Positions 20,619-34,912 are shown, counted from the stretch's first letter. The stretch is DNA of 64,000 bases from Anticarsia gemmatalis (GCF_050436995.1 NC_134746.1:10414501-10478500); one strand, 5' to 3'. A program made the numbers and translations. The notes: generated by a model from the letters alone, not told the origin.

Positions 20619-23509
20619 TAAACGATATAGTTAGAGAGGATCTCAGTTTCATAGCAGAAGGCTGGATAGACTCATAACCACCCTTCCTATTTGTTCAACG
20701 ATCCTTTAGTTTCTTCTTTTCGGTTTGCTTCATCATGTCCATACTTGTCTACACCCAAATATTCCTTATCGAATACAATGCTATAAAAATCTTGGAAAAT
20801 AACAGCCGTAACCCTGCGGTAGGACAACACTACAAACCAAATAACACGCCGTTGACTTTCTATCGAATTAATGATCAAAAGGAACTGGCTGAACGGAATC
20901 CCACCGCGGTATCGATCGAGTGTTCGAACGAGTTTGTTTGTGACGCCGGGTGTTGAGGCCACACTTCAATCCACATTCACCAATCACAAAACAATGTCTG
21001 CACTATTTACTCGATTTAGATATAAGTGTTTACGAGTTCATTGAAATTCGCAAAACAAATTAAACAAATATTTTAAACAACCAAGATTTGTCGAATCTTT
21101 TAAACCCTTGATATAGATAACACCACGTCGCATTACATGTGTTATACGGGAGTTAACGCGGACATGTATTTTACCTTGCGTTGCTTAACGTTTCGGCGCA
21201 GGGTACACTAGCTATTGTCCCAAAATTAAGTTTAGAATACAGTTGAAATGATTGCAAATAAAATATAGGTAAAGTTTCCAAAGCGTATAGAGAACAAAAA
21301 CAAAGTTAGTTCTTAGTGTAAAAGCTGTTGTTAGTACCTAATTGTAAACCTAATCAAAGGTAGATCTTGCGAGTTTACTTAAACATAAACACGATAACGC
21401 CTGAAAACTATGTTTAATTTAAACGTATAGGTTTCGTAAAGTACTTTTCCCTAACAATTTATAATTGTATAGTATAAACTTTTAAGTAAACTAACATAAG
21501 CTACGAGTTTTCCTACTGTTGGTCAGCGGTCAGTTTTCAGTTCGGTGTTTAAATACCTAAGAGAAATAAAATTATATCATTCATAGTTTACGGTTAAAAC
21601 TTTCGCTCACACTGGAGTATAATATTATAGTTCTACCTAGAGTCAAATCGTAATTTAATTACCAAAACGAGTATTAAAAATTTATATACATTAACATTTA
21701 AATATTTAAACCAACTACGTTTATGGTAGGTTCAAAATAGAGTTTTAAAAACTACCAACAATGTTTTCGATGGCTTATTAAACACGGGTCCCCATGATTA
21801 CTTGCGTCTAAACTTTGATTAAACTTTCATAAACAGTTTCATGCAACTTAACATCGTAGAACAGTATCGCAATCTAATCCGACATGGTTTTGTTACGCGG
21901 CCCCAAGAGGCACATAATGCTTGTAACTCATAAATATACTGACCTACTGAACGCAACATGACTAATTATCAACTTAATAACTCAACTAATAGCCACCACG
22001 CTTGTTTATACTACGAATATTGCTTTTCATTTACAAACGAAACACGAAACTTCGTAGTTTTACCGCTTTAACCAACTAGGTTTGCCGCACAAACTTCTCA
22101 CAAAATTATTGTTTTGAATCCACAGAGTTGTTGCATTTAACACGATTAAAAATGTAATGAAATGTTCTACGGGCCGTTCACAGGCTGTCTGATATTACGG
22201 CGGAAATATTTTTAATGGCAAAGTCGTGCGGTTAATGACCGCTAAAGAAACTCAATCTAGCAGACTTCCGTTCAACGTTTAAAGGGTGTTTTATTTCACA
22301 TCAAGAGTCTAGCTGCCGACTAATTGCGGACCTCAATAAAGACACTGGTTTTATACTAAGAGGATTAATAAAGGGACCGTAATTGGAACTTGGGGACTGA
22401 AAGATCTGAAAACAAATGTTAAATAGAAATAAAATTGCTGAATACTTCAATTATGTAATAAAGAAACGTTTATTTTGAACATTGCTAACGTAATATTTTC
22501 ATTTTCGTGTTTATGTGAAAAAATAAAGTATCGTAGACTTATTTCGTGTCTGCAGACGACAGATTAATTTGCTCGCGTTCAAGATTTAGCATTGATGGAC
22601 TTATATATAGATATATTGAATGAGAAATATTAAGCTATTGAGAACATTAAATTACTTTATGAATGATGATGTTATTGTGTCTAAATAGAACTTATTTGAT
22701 GCGAAATAATACAAGTTATTTAGTTTAATTTCTGAAGACGTAGTTGTTCCTGCTTATTTCAGGCATCTATAAGTCTATAACAAAAGAGAATCGACTTGTG
22801 TTCTATTGAAAAGGCACTTATTAAATAAACAATTGTACTTAAATACAACGTACACAGCATACCTCACATATAACATAACAAAACAATGTAGCGTCTAACG
22901 TAATTCTACTGAACAAAGTCTCACATATACACGTCTTCTACAATTAGAAATTTCCATAATAAAACACACGCAAACGATGTCTAATTTAACACTTGGAATG
23001 GCAAAAATGGGGGTTTATCGCGATCGAATGTCAAATACAGGTCACATGACGCCGTACAAATTATACAAACACATGTATATACAACAATCTGATCGTAAAT
23101 GTTAATGAAGTGGGCTCAACTGCTGATTGTAATCTGAGTATTCTGTATTTTCGCAACACATTGTCGGCCAAATCATTTGCTTTCAAAATCTCCTTTTATA
23201 ATATTTGTCGAGTTAATGAGAGGTTTTTAATTACTGTGGTGTGGGCAAGTTTGGCTGAGTCGGGGATTAGGGCCTTTAAAAGATATTAAAATAATGAGAC
23301 CGAATGGACGGGTCAATGAACTCTTTGTTGGGATGAATGTAAGATGATCTTGGTTTGTTTTGACTACAAATATATCTTAAGATTTACTTTTTGCGATCAT
23401 CGACAGTACTAATTAGTGGTATACTTTTTTTCTCTTATTCTATCAAAGTCGTTATATTAAAACGTTTCTACTACGACAGTTGTAGTTTCTACACCCTTCA
23501 ATGATCCTT
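20619..23509. other. Non-coding sequence, no recognised gene
   Basis: No gene was supported. At 20,687-20,962 both strands are open for 70-90 codons in a somewhat GC-rich patch, with no recognisable domain. Patches at 22,180-22,330 and 23,160-23,300 hold TTAATGA/TTAATTA homeodomain-like sites, which are also common by chance in AT-rich DNA. Confidence 0.45.
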
Positions 23510-23510
23510 C

Positions 23511-23595
23511 AGATTATCACCACTAGCAGGAGGGACTAATAAATTATGCAGCACATTCTAAATGTGAAACTCTCGATGCTTCATATAGCACCGTT
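23511..23595 (+). mobile_element. MITE-1 fragment
   Basis: Diverged middle part of MITE-1: GCACATTCTAAATGTGAAAC then TCTCGATGC align with ACATTTTAAATGTCAAACTCTCGAT of the better copies. Both ends are lost. Confidence 0.5.
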
Positions 23596-24707
23596 TATAA
23601 AATAGCATAAAGAATCGTACTACTAGTCGAAAGTAAATCTGTTCCACAAAGTCAACGTACAATCTCATAGCCTATTTCCTACCAGCATTCCTAAATAGCA
23701 GCAGCTACGTCTACTACTAATAAATTAATAGTACTTAACTGTGTTGTGGACGCGAGCAGCTCCATTAACAGCTACTATGTACCTACATTATGTACGGAGT
23801 GAGTCTCTAGTTAAATTACAAAGTGTAAATGTTCCAAACTGTTTCAAATCGCATTAAACTTTCAAATTCCGTCAGCAAATGTAATTGAGACTGGAACAGC
23901 TTTTGTTCGGCTGTTTTGTTTTATATGGAACAAAAGAAATGGTTGGGAAATAATGGATTACATATAATTATCAACTGCCACGTGTAAAAATGTGGGCAGT
24001 CCTTGAACCGGGTTACAGACGGGGCTGTTTTTGTGTTGTTCCGGACTAAAAGGCAATAAAATCGGTCAATGTAACTGATTGTATGGTCGTGACTTTTAAA
24101 GGTGTGTGGGAAACAAACAAAATAACGATACGGTAGAAGCCTTCACCCTGATATTTAAGACACTATCTTCAATTTACACTATCTAATCTTTAAAAGAAGA
24201 ATTCAAAATTGTGCAACATGGTCATTGGTCACGCTTCAGAAAAGAATAACCTGACGTCGTCTGGCAAAACAAAAAAATACATAATATGATGTATTTGACA
24301 ATCAGCCCTCAAGAAAATATAGCTACTTATGAAGAAAAACAAAATAGTTAATTGAAAAATAAAATATTCTGTACCACTAAGCCAATAGTAACTGCTCTAT
24401 ATCTCAGTACAGTAAAGCTAGCCACTATCGCCCACCTACCAAGTGAATAACTTAATTACTTAAGTAGCGTATTGCTTAAGCTAGGGGTCTTACGAACTCA
24501 TAAACACTTAGAAGTAGGTTGCCCGCCACTTGGATGTAATAAAAAATATTCATAATGTTTGTAACATATAACTTTATTATTAAGGCTTTAAGAAATGGAT
24601 ACCTTAATATGGAGTAACAGGCGTTATGGCAAATATTCTTGTGGTCATAACGGAGAGACACGATACTATTTTTACTCTCTATCGCAGATTTGCTGTAGGT
24701 ACTTATA
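23596..24707. other. Non-coding sequence
   Basis: No feature supported. Confidence 0.5.
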
Positions 24708-24792
24708 TAATTTACAGTAAATGTCCAGCCAAAATAGTTCCTACGACGCCCGCTAGTTGTGCTGATCAGATTTCCGTACAAAATTTCAGAGA
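24708..24792 (-). mobile_element. MITE-1 fragment
   Basis: Minus-strand copy of the centre and one side: AAATAGTTCCTACGACGCCC, GTGCTGATCAGATTTCCGTA and CAAAATTTC follow the MITE-1 order. The remaining part toward 24,640 is too diverged to place. Confidence 0.65.
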
Positions 24793-25890
24793 AGTCACAA
24801 TAACTTAGTCTGATACATTTAAATTCAGTTGCAAAATTTTTGTCTTTAAATTCCAATAGAGGAGAGATATTTAGGTTCTAAGATACTTGTAATCATCAGA
24901 GTCCTCGTATAAAGCAAGACAAATTCCTTCAATGCTCAGTACGCGAGCTGAGCCAGGGTTAAGAAAGAATTCCCTGTGCCGTCGTTTTCGGCTGCCTCTC
25001 GGATTATCTCAGTTTTACGTCGCGTAACGAAAATACGAGCAATCACCAGCGTGTCAGTTCTTGTGACCTAATACTGGCACACCTGCTTGCCTTCGATACT
25101 TTCACGATTCCGACTAATCAAATAGTGTTTTTTTTAATGCTTTTCTTATTTTCATTGAAGGAAAATAGTACCTATATAAAATCTGTTTTTCAGTAATATT
25201 TTACTATTTTTCTTAATTCCTTTGGTTGTCCATAGTATAGATTCATTGTTATCATCCGAACATTTTGACGGAAATCAACCCCGTAAAAGGAATTGCTGTT
25301 TTTCACGTTACGTAATAAGCTTACATGTTTGTTTACCTGTTACGTTACATTTGTTACTGGACAAACAACTCCATGCCTTATTTTTCCTATTACTCCGGAA
25401 ATATCCTAGCAATTCTCCTAACATTTGTATCGTATTACTTGTACGGCTGTCTCGGAAAATGGAAGTGATCAATCTGAAGAACAAACAGCGCCTAAGCAAG
25501 TATCCACATGAGTAACGTTTTATACAAATAAATGAATCGTCTAATCGGCACACAGTTGGATCGTTCGGATCAATGTGATCCGTATGTTAGTCACGTTCGT
25601 CAAAGCCTCATACGGGCAGGTTGTGTATTGATTCGTTGAGACCACACCATCGCCTGTGATGTCAATTGGAAACTATTCTCTTTTCTCTTCCAAGTTTGGT
25701 TGATTGGATGGTTTGAAACAATGGCTCGGGAGAAACCGTTCCGGTGGAAATATTAGATTAGATATAACTTTAGGTCATATCGCAATGGTCGAGAAAAGCA
25801 GCTAAGCCACTTTCTCTAAGCATTCTAGTACGCGAAAATACTTTTTTCGTACTCAGTACTCCATGTGCATATGTGTGCGTGCATGCGTCC
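24793..25890. other. Non-coding sequence
   Basis: No gene or repeat recognised. A 97-codon frame near 25,222-25,515 has no recognisable domain. Confidence 0.45.
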
Positions 25891-25933
25891 AGGGCTTAAT
25901 TTCAAAAGTATACAACTTTTGAAATTAAGCCCT
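25891..25933. repeat. Perfect 18-bp inverted repeat with 7-base loop
   Basis: AGGGCTTAATTTCAAAAG (25,891-25,908) and its exact complement (25,916-25,933) flank TATACAA. GCATG also occurs outside each arm. It is too perfect for a typical microRNA precursor and may be a mutational palindrome or a MITE remnant. Confidence 0.85.
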
Positions 25934-28900
25934 TGCATGATATGATTGAATCTAATAAATATCGATGTTGAGGTGTTTAACACAGATATAAACAAGCGAT
26001 TGCCCTTTTACTCGTTCGTTTTACGTGTACATGACTAAAATGGCGTGCATGAGTGTTCATTATAAGGCTACAAGTGTTGGAAATTGCTTTGGAAGCTTTT
26101 CAATAAAGTTTACCTCGATGGACATAAATTTTTTATCGTGAACCGCGTTTACAATGGACGCTAAATTGGATTTCATGTGAAAAATGTAATTAACGTAACA
26201 TTTGAGAGACAAAAAGTGGTTTTTATGTTGTAAAAAGTTGGTTTAACGTATTTTAAATATTATATACAGTGTAGGTACGTTTTCGTGTTACTAAAGATAT
26301 TGTAGAATGGATTATACCAAATCAGAATTTTGAACAAAAAGGTCTCGTTGTTATAGGTGCGTGCTAAAATGCGAAAAGATAAAAAAGTAACCAAGTTACC
26401 TGATCATTAGTACTGTTAGGTAAAGGTGAAAATTTTCCTTACATTTTTCCTTAAACTGAATACAGAGAAATGACGTTGAAAATTTAATAATTCTTATGAA
26501 AAAATGAAGAAAACGAGCCCACCCAGAAATGCTTCAATTCTGGCGTGAAACGAAAATGTAAGGTATTATTATTTTATGTAGAAGAGATATAAAAAAATAC
26601 GGAAGCTAAACTTTATATACTAAGACGATTATATTCTGATGTTCGTATTAACAGGTCGCTCTTAATACTGGTCTTAGGACCACGATCTGATACCTGCTAT
26701 TTCAAATGTCACAATATGAATAAAATATATTATTACGTTTAGCATCTGTTTTACAGTACCATATTATAGTGTTTAAATCAGTTTACCAATCGTCGTATTT
26801 AACTTTTAATTATCTCAAGCTTAAACCTCTATTAATACAAACCATAGATTACCTTAGAATTCTAGTAACTTCCTAATCCCTTAAAAACTCAATTTCAAAT
26901 CAATCTTTGAGGATAAGTGGCAATCAACTGACAGTTATCATGTTTATGTAACGAGGAGAGGTTTTTCAGTCATTGTTGTGACACAAATCTATTTGCATCC
27001 TTATCGGTATTTCGTTAAGTTAGAATCAATTTTATTAAAGTGAATTGAAATCTATGTTCTCAGCAAACTTTACAGCAATTAATACTGTTTATTTACCACT
27101 AGATTTGTGACTAATATTAGAATTATCGAACTGACTTAAAAAGATTTGGGAGATATGATTGTAATATATATTTAGAACTTATTCCAATGATAAATCCATT
27201 ATACGAAGCTTTAGTTCCCAATACAGTGTTAGTGAATTATTCAGAAAAACTAATATAAAAATATCAATCTGCATACAATGATAAACTAGTCGCATAATAG
27301 TGTATGTAGTGTGGCACTTTGAACTAGATTCCAGCGACACTAGACGATTAATTGCCGGTGAGCATGCGATCACGCGCCGAATCATTGTTGAATCACATAT
27401 TCCTGTTATTTATTGAGTTGTTTATACATACGCCGTACATACATACAAACAATCATACATACATCATACAAACAGCATACATACATACATACACACATTA
27501 AAAAAACGCTTTTTTCAGATAGGTGTAGATACCAAAGAACGTCACTTGGTACGATGCTTACAAACTTCCCTTGAGTTAGTTATGTATTCGTAATTAGGTG
27601 AAACATTGCGTGGATTTTCGAATAGAATTTTCAGCGGTTTAGCTCCCAGCTTGATACCTACAGAAAGCAATGAATTTCGCTCAATTTACTTAGATTAACT
27701 GCGCATTTCTTGATAACAATTCAAGTTTTTTAAAATACCTAGGTAAAATTTTTGGAATATTTCTTGTAAATCAATGACTGTAAGTAGAACTCATGTACGG
27801 TGTTAATTACCGTTCATGAATATACACCATTTGTGGTGTCGTCATCTCATGTCGCCTTGTCATGCTAATGTCATTTAACTCTCACCTATGTGATATAACC
27901 GTTGACTATCCAGTATATACTCCAGCATTGTAATGTAATTAGTGGAAATAATTGAGCCCCTTCTTGTAATCGCAATTAAATTTTATACGGATTTTACTAC
28001 GTATCTTTTAGAATAAAGATTTTAAAGAATGAAGAAAGGTCACATCACGAGTGACCTTTAATGTAATAATTACAGTATTGTTTTGTAAGAACGAACCTTA
28101 TCTTGTTACAACCGACATTCAAAATGGGTGTCAGAGTAGCTATTAATTACTAGTAACCTTTTGTAAAAATAGTTTCAAGATTGATATCGCCCGCACTAAA
28201 TAATGCTGTGCGTTACCAAAAGCATCAATTAAATAATTTCTAGATAAGGGCTAACGAATAACTATCGCAATGAAATCTCAAAGCCTTCGCCGACCTCATT
28301 TCTTGACTGTCAGTCAAGTGTCACGAATACACACGAAAGATACCGAGCATTGCCGAAGCGATATAATAATTCACTTGTTTACCTGATAAAGATTTGGACG
28401 CAATTCTCAAACATCTACACATTCGTAGTTTTAAATCTTATTTAGACATAAAACAAAATACAACAAGCAAATGTGGCGTAATAGAGCCAGGACAGCCGTA
28501 AATAAGCCTTATTGTGTGACTTATCCAAATGAACTTTTACGCTTTTACGCGTTACACTGGTCAAAAATATTATATAACAAAAGTTCTCGATAGAAAAACA
28601 AAATTCAGTTGTGGTATCAACCGAAAAATATATTATTTAGTAAAAAAAACAAGTGAGTACGTCTGAAGCCTCTCCGAGATTCACTGTACAAGTTGTAAAT
28701 CATAAATGACGATGAAAAAATAAGTGCGTACTCGGCTCCCGCAGCTGTCATGTTAAAGAAAAGCTTCCAAAATATATGAAGTGAACTGAAAATATAGACT
28801 GGCTTGGAATATACGTAATATTTTATAAACACGCACTCAGAGTTACTAAAATTGTCTGTCTATATGTCATTATATCACGCGAAAGAGTGGTCTACTATTT

Positions 28901-29808
28901 TTAATGGAAAAATATTGAGTTAAAAAACCAGCTTTTACCCACGGCTTGATCACTGTATTTTTTTGTTGGTGGCAATAGTAGCCTATGTTGTTTTTACAGT
29001 CTATCACGATGCTAAATTTTACTCAAGCTAGATCAGTCGACATACAAAACTCTCAAAGATGGACAAACACACTTTGTTAACAATTAGTATAGAATATTAC
29101 GGTTTATCAAACTGCATGTAAGAGCTGGTGCAAAAATACTCAAAATAATGAATGAACCTTAAATGTTTGAACTGCAAGCAGTGTCTTTGACATCGTAAAA
29201 AATGTTGAGCATTTAAAATTGTAGTGTGACATTCTAGTTTGCATTAAATAAATAACTTTTGGGTGCATTACACGTCGGTTTAAAAAATAAAACGTGTTAA
29301 ACGAACTTTACTTTTCTTTTTATATATTTTTTGACATTGTCACGCGAGAATAATGTTCACACAAACATATATTTCGAGTAAATAGAAATAGAAGCATAAT
29401 AAACTCTCATTTAATGCAATGCGAAGGGCAAAGTGCACGTTAAAAGGCACTAAAATATCAATTGATCGACAAAACATTAGATTGGTGTACTAGTTACCAA
29501 CTTGGCAAAGTTCAGAACGTCTTAAAATACGTAGCATATTTCAAATTAATTGGCAATTTATTGTAATTTATTCAATTTAGTTGTATCGGGTCCCTATTTT
29601 TTGAGGCGGTGCCAATTAGATTCGATAGATATAGAGTACGCAGATGTACTTGGGTACACATTTAATGACTACTTGGGAAATTATTTCTTAGAACTATCGG
29701 GGCCGTTAATATGTCTCGTTATTTTTCATTAAGTTTTGATAGTTTTGTTTATTTTACTTTAATATCGAAAAATTTAAGTTGACTGAAGATTTTCACTTCA
29801 ATTTTAAT
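25934..29808. other. Non-coding sequence with a microsatellite
   Basis: Apart from the CATA microsatellite at 27,424, no gene or mobile element is supported. AAGGTCA and TGACCTT face each other across nine bases at 28,036-28,058, an inverted pair of nuclear-receptor-type half-sites. Confidence 0.5.
27424..27498. repeat. (CATA)n microsatellite, interrupted
   Basis: Repeated CATA/ACAT units with interruptions over about 75 bp. Probably polymorphic. Confidence 0.85.
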
Positions 29809-29975
29809 GACAAATCTGCTCTAAGAATTAAGAACTGGACTTTTACACAAAGCACAACTAGACCCAAATCAACTATTTGTGGATCAAGCAAAACTTTGTT
29901 TCTTGTGTGTGTCGAACCCACAACCCCTCACTTACAGAGTTATAGCAGCATGCTTACCATCTTAATTACTTTGGA
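29809..29975 (-). mobile_element. SINE-A copy, diverged
   Basis: On the minus strand a B box (GGGTTCGACAC) is followed by GATCCACAAATAGTTGATTT, GGGTCTAGTTGTGCTTTGTG, AAAAGTCCAG and TTCTTAGAGC. This is the order of the SINE at 47,835. The A-box region is degraded and the copy lacks the middle TGTTTGTATGTTTG segment. Confidence 0.75.
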
Positions 29976-32900
29976 TTTATATGTATCATGTGCTGGTTTC
30001 TCGTTTAAATAACGCCTAACTACTTCTATTCAAGACTGTAGTTTCAAGTATCCGTTAGTATAATACACTTGATATGATAAACCGGATTACATTAGAACAT
30101 TAACGACTAAACTTCTACTCCATTTACATGCAAAGTTGCTAAGAAACTTAAGCTTCTTGATTTATGACTTGAAACTTGCACTGCAACAGAACAAATGGTA
30201 GGAAAAGACAAGAACAGTCTTCCGCCATCAACGAACCGTGTAGTTTTTGCTGGAAAATGAATATCATTTATAAAGTATTTTGTAGCGCAGGTAAATAGAA
30301 GAAAAATTGTCTTAGTCTTTTGATAATAATTTAAAAGAAACTGTTTCATTTTCCTTCTTGATAATGGCTTAGTTTCTTGTAAAGCCTTTCTTATAAAATT
30401 TTAATATTTTATTTTATAAAACTTGTTTTAAACTGTAGAAAATCAAGGTAAAATATCAAAAAGATCGCTTCCACTAAGATGAGCTACTGACAAGCAAACG
30501 ACTTAATTAAAATATTTTTTCACGTGCATACATCGCTTTACTGTTCGCGCATCATAATAATATGGAAAAGCATCCGGGGCTATAGTTCAATCATATATAT
30601 TCTTCCAGCAGAAACTATAGGTATACGAGTGATCTTACTAATTACTTACAGTTTCAATTGCAGTCCTCTCGTAACTAGTTCACGAGCGGTACAAACATAA
30701 ACTGTTGATTCAACGCCTGCTGCACGGCCACAGTAATCAATTGTCCATGTCGCAAACCCATTTCACTATCATCTGCATAAATAGGTGATAATGCATTCGA
30801 ATTCGGCACAGGGACAATTGGCCTACCGCCCGTGAAAATGAATGCGATCACAAAGGATACGCTTTGTTAGGGTTATACGTATGACAATGTGATTTATGGT
30901 GTCACCGCATTGTTTTTGTTGCGCTCAGCTGGTTTGGGGTTAAAAAAATATTTTATAGGTATAAGATTACCGTCCTTTTATTTTATTCGATCCAAGTTTA
31001 TGTATTGAGGGAAGGTTCATTCTCAACAGTAAATTGAAGTGGGTTGAATACATAGGTAGAAGTTTATGTGTATTGTGAAACAACTTTACAATATCAATCA
31101 GTAAATGTTATCGAATCATCTTATCGACTTATATAATATTTTATTGCATAAGTTATTGATAAAAACATAATAATTCCAGACTCATCAACCCAATAACGTA
31201 TTCCAAAAAATATTGTATGTTGCGCTGAATTACCGTTATAAAAGTAGTTAATTCTCCTAAAAATGTCTTAAGACTTTTCATAAAGTAGTCTAAGTGAGGT
31301 TCAAAATGTATTTATTTATCAAAGTGCCCTCTCAATCTTTACATCGCTGTAATTTGTCAGGCTGAAATCCCTCAATTCTTTAAACTCAGTTCGCGAAGAC
31401 GCGGCCTATTACCCGCCTCATTTTCTGCCATTTCGCTCCCATTTCAATTCCTGCGTTTAGTTTTTTTATTTGAAATACATTTTTCACTTTTATTTTGATG
31501 TACCTTTACTTATACATTGTATTGTACATAGAAGACTCCTGTGGCTACCTTTGCGGTGTGGTATAACTGTACACTGTAAGTACACGAATGCTTATCACGA
31601 GGTCGCTAAAACGAGTCCAGGAAAGTATTGTTGAGTACTCATTTTTCCGGTTGAAATATGTTCAATAAGCATTGGAGTTTGCTGACATGTCTAGTATAAG
31701 CAATCGGCTTGTTTGGGCCATCAACATTAATTGCGAAAAGTATGTATTTTCCCTATGTTTTCTGACTATATTATTGTTTCCGTGTATAACAGGCGTAAAA
31801 AAATACCGTGTCAGTCCCCTTTTCACTTTGTACTCGTATTATAACACAATCTTCACTGTTCCTGACAGGTATCAGGCCTGCTTTGTGAAGCTATTTTTTT
31901 TTATATTGAATCATAATATACCTACTTGAAGAAGAAAGAAACAGTAAAGGAAACACATCGTAAAAGCATTTTATATCATTTTGCTGTCATGTTCATGTTG
32001 AAATTGAGGAAAGTGAAAGAGATTTAAGCTAGAGATGTAATACTTTGCTACCAATTATGCTAGTCTTTCACTATGTAATATAGAACAGAACCGAAAAATG
32101 TAACCAAACCCGAAACGAGTAAATTTTAATCAGACATATGCCCATTTTTGGCGATTAAGCTACAAGTGCAACGAAGACTAAGCCTGGTGGTTGTAGACAT
32201 CGCAGGAACAGTAATATTATAAATTGAAACCCAGCCAATAATCAGGAATTCTATCTCTTTAGTTCCGTGTTTATATTTTTCAACCAAGCATTTCCTCTAG
32301 CAAATGCCGAGAACGTATTATATTGTACAAAGAGTAAATGAATTCAAAGATTTTAATTTAATAAAAGCAGTCAGGAAATGTTAGCAGAGTCTGATGCCAA
32401 GAAACTGCTTCGCGTTGCAAAATTTTATCAGCGAATTTAAGACGGAGCGAACCACAACGATATCTACTTATAAATAAGTGTTGATTTCCTCTTACACCGT
32501 TTTTATGAACTTCATTTCTATTACGTTAATAATAAAGTAATTTGCGGGAACGTAACTGAAGGGAAGTTAGAACATTTTGACAGAAGACTTGCTATTTCCT
32601 GAACCGCGGTCATTATATTAACGTTAACGGGTGTCTTGACTACTAAGCTGTTTGAACAGTACAAATGGGCTGTATTAGCAATTCTCTCGGACTCTCAATG
32701 GAACTAAAAGGCTTTGCAATAGCCAAGAGCGTTCGCAAGAGCGATCTTCTTTTTCTTTTAAAGGCTTTTCTCAACGGTTTTAAGACTAATGATTCAAACT
32801 TTTATTGAGACCAGTATCGCTTTGAGGAGAATCGAACTGCGGTTCATGAATATTGGTTATGTTCATCTAATACTTACTTTAGGATAGATATAAAAACATC

Positions 32901-34675
32901 GACACTAGTCACTTATTTTGGGGGATATATGAGTGTATCATGTAGACTGAATCAATAATCAGGTATGTATAGATAGTTGAGGTCAAATACGATCAATATA
33001 AGCAGAATCTTCTTGTTGTTGCACTTTATTAGTAGGTATATAATACCTAGTACTATACCCAGTACAATTTAACATAACCTATTATTTGTAATACCACGCA
33101 AACGTTTTAAAACGAACGAGTACTACAAACAAAACATACGTCCACTTAAAGCAATAAAAGCCGTTTTAAAAACGGACTAAATGCATGAAAACTGTGCACT
33201 CGACATGTCAAGTCACGCCACTTACTACATTTGAATAAAAACCCTCTCATAAAAAATACTACACGTGAAAAGTTCATAATTGCCTTTTAGTCCAAAACGC
33301 GATGCAAATTGGTTAACAGTTTTTATCCGTCTAAAGGAGTACAAGTATGTAAGTTAATTAAAGATTTTTTTTTTCTAAGATACTTAGTAATAGAAGTAAA
33401 TCTTTCATCATACTTTTACAGGTCTGCTTTCTAATGATTGTTATGTATGTATTTGTTCAACATTATGTACCGTATCGATTTCATATGATTTTGTTTCACT
33501 CATGCAACTAATATGAACTTTTGATTTTTTTATGCGTGACTCTATCTATGTCGCACAGCTGGGAAAATATCTATCTCCTCTCAAACGATTACATGAAAAG
33601 ATGAAAAATATATTTCTATGTGCATTCTATACTTAATAAATAACAGTGGCCGCATCAATTGTGAGATGTTTATTCCAATTTTGCCGGTATACCTATTACA
33701 CAACTCAGTTTAACCCTTCAACGGTTCAACTCAAACGTGAATATTGCATCTTTCCAAAAGGTTAGAATACATTACCGTATTTCCAGGTATGTGACGTCAC
33801 GTCAACGTCACAGCACTGTCCGTATAACGTTCAAACAAAGAACCTCTTATATGACCGCGCCTCGGGCCGCTGTCCAAGCGTCCTCTTCCCAAAATAACGT
33901 AGAACGGAGGGCAACAAAGGAGAAATACCGGAGTACCGAGAAACAAGGTCTGAAAGTCGTTCAAGTTGAAACTGGCCGATTGCTATGCGAATACATCAAA
34001 CAATCCGAGATGTTGAAACGTCCGAATGTTACGCCTGTCGTGTTCTTATATATCGTGTTACTGTTTCAATTCTGTTCACTTTATAACTTGATAGTTGAAG
34101 CAATAAACTATGCTATACCTACAGGTAGAATTTATTTTATTGAGCTAAGATTTGTCTAATTTATTATACCGTATCTTTGATTTCTTATGAGATATTTATG
34201 CCTGTGCTAAGTTAGTGTGCTGGGTAAAGTCCTACATGCAAACTTATAAAAAAAAACATAATATGCAGTCATATTTATAATTTATACTTAACTAGAGAGT
34301 CCGTTTTAACTCGATCTTAAAGAAACAATCAATTAACAGCGCGGAAAACTATAAGCTTTTTAACCAAATAAAGATAGAGGATGATGTGAAAGAAGTTTCA
34401 TTTTAGTACACATACGCTAAAAATACCCGTATCATTATGCCAATAAATAACTTGAATAGGGAAGGCGGAGTTGGGTCCAAAGTTAAGGTTTACACCTCAC
34501 ACGGTTTACCGAGATTTATACACTCAACCTACTTTATAAGTTTGAAGCCCGAAAGTACTGAATTAATCAAACTATAAAATTACCTGCGTAAATTCCTTCG
34601 TATAGATTTGTAACAGAAAATGTGGTATTTTTAATTTTGGCTAAGACCTCAATATCAGTCGAATCTTAGTAATAA
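29976..34675. other. Long non-coding stretch
   Basis: About 4.7 kb with no recognised gene. The longest open frame (33,737-34,159, 140 codons, +) shows no domain, signal or transmembrane pattern I can place, except a hydrophobic stretch near residues 101-118. GTGACGTCAC at 33,791-33,800 is a perfect CRE-like palindrome followed by two more ACGTCA half-sites. Confidence 0.45.
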
Positions 34676-34912
34676 CTAGCTGACCCGCGCAACTTCGCTT
34701 GCCTTACATAAGAGAGAATGAGTCATAATTTCCCTCGTTTTTGTAACATTTTTCGTTGCTACTCCGCTCGTAACAGCCGTATAGCCTATAGCCTTCCTCG
34801 ATAAATGTGCTATATAACATTGAAATAATTTTTCAAATCGGACCAGTAGATCCTGAGAATAACGTGTTCAAACAAACAAACAAACTCTTCAGCTTTATAA
34901 TATTAGTTTAGA
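34676..34912 (-). mobile_element. Lep1-like non-autonomous Helitron (237 bp)
   Basis: Minus orientation. On + it runs CTAGCTGACCCGCGCAAC to CAGCTTTATAATATTAG and TTTAGA, so the element reads TCTAAACTAATATT...GTCAGCTAG, between A and T. It shares the hairpin and interior blocks with the other copies, with a shorter (TTTG)n run. Confidence 0.88.

Noticed and set aside
20687..20962. Open frames on both strands
   Set aside because: Neither product is recognisable. Dual openness is common in locally GC-rich DNA.
24476..24856. 126-codon open frame, - strand
   Set aside because: It overlaps a MITE-1 fragment and has no recognisable domain.
25891..25933. microRNA precursor
   Set aside because: Arms are perfectly paired and short, and no known insect microRNA seed was recognised.
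27424..27498. CRISPR-like or satellite array
   Set aside because: It is a simple CATA microsatellite, and the window is eukaryotic.
33737..34159. 140-codon open frame, + strand
   Set aside because: No domain, conserved motif or supporting splice or promoter signal. Composition fits chance in a GC-richer patch.
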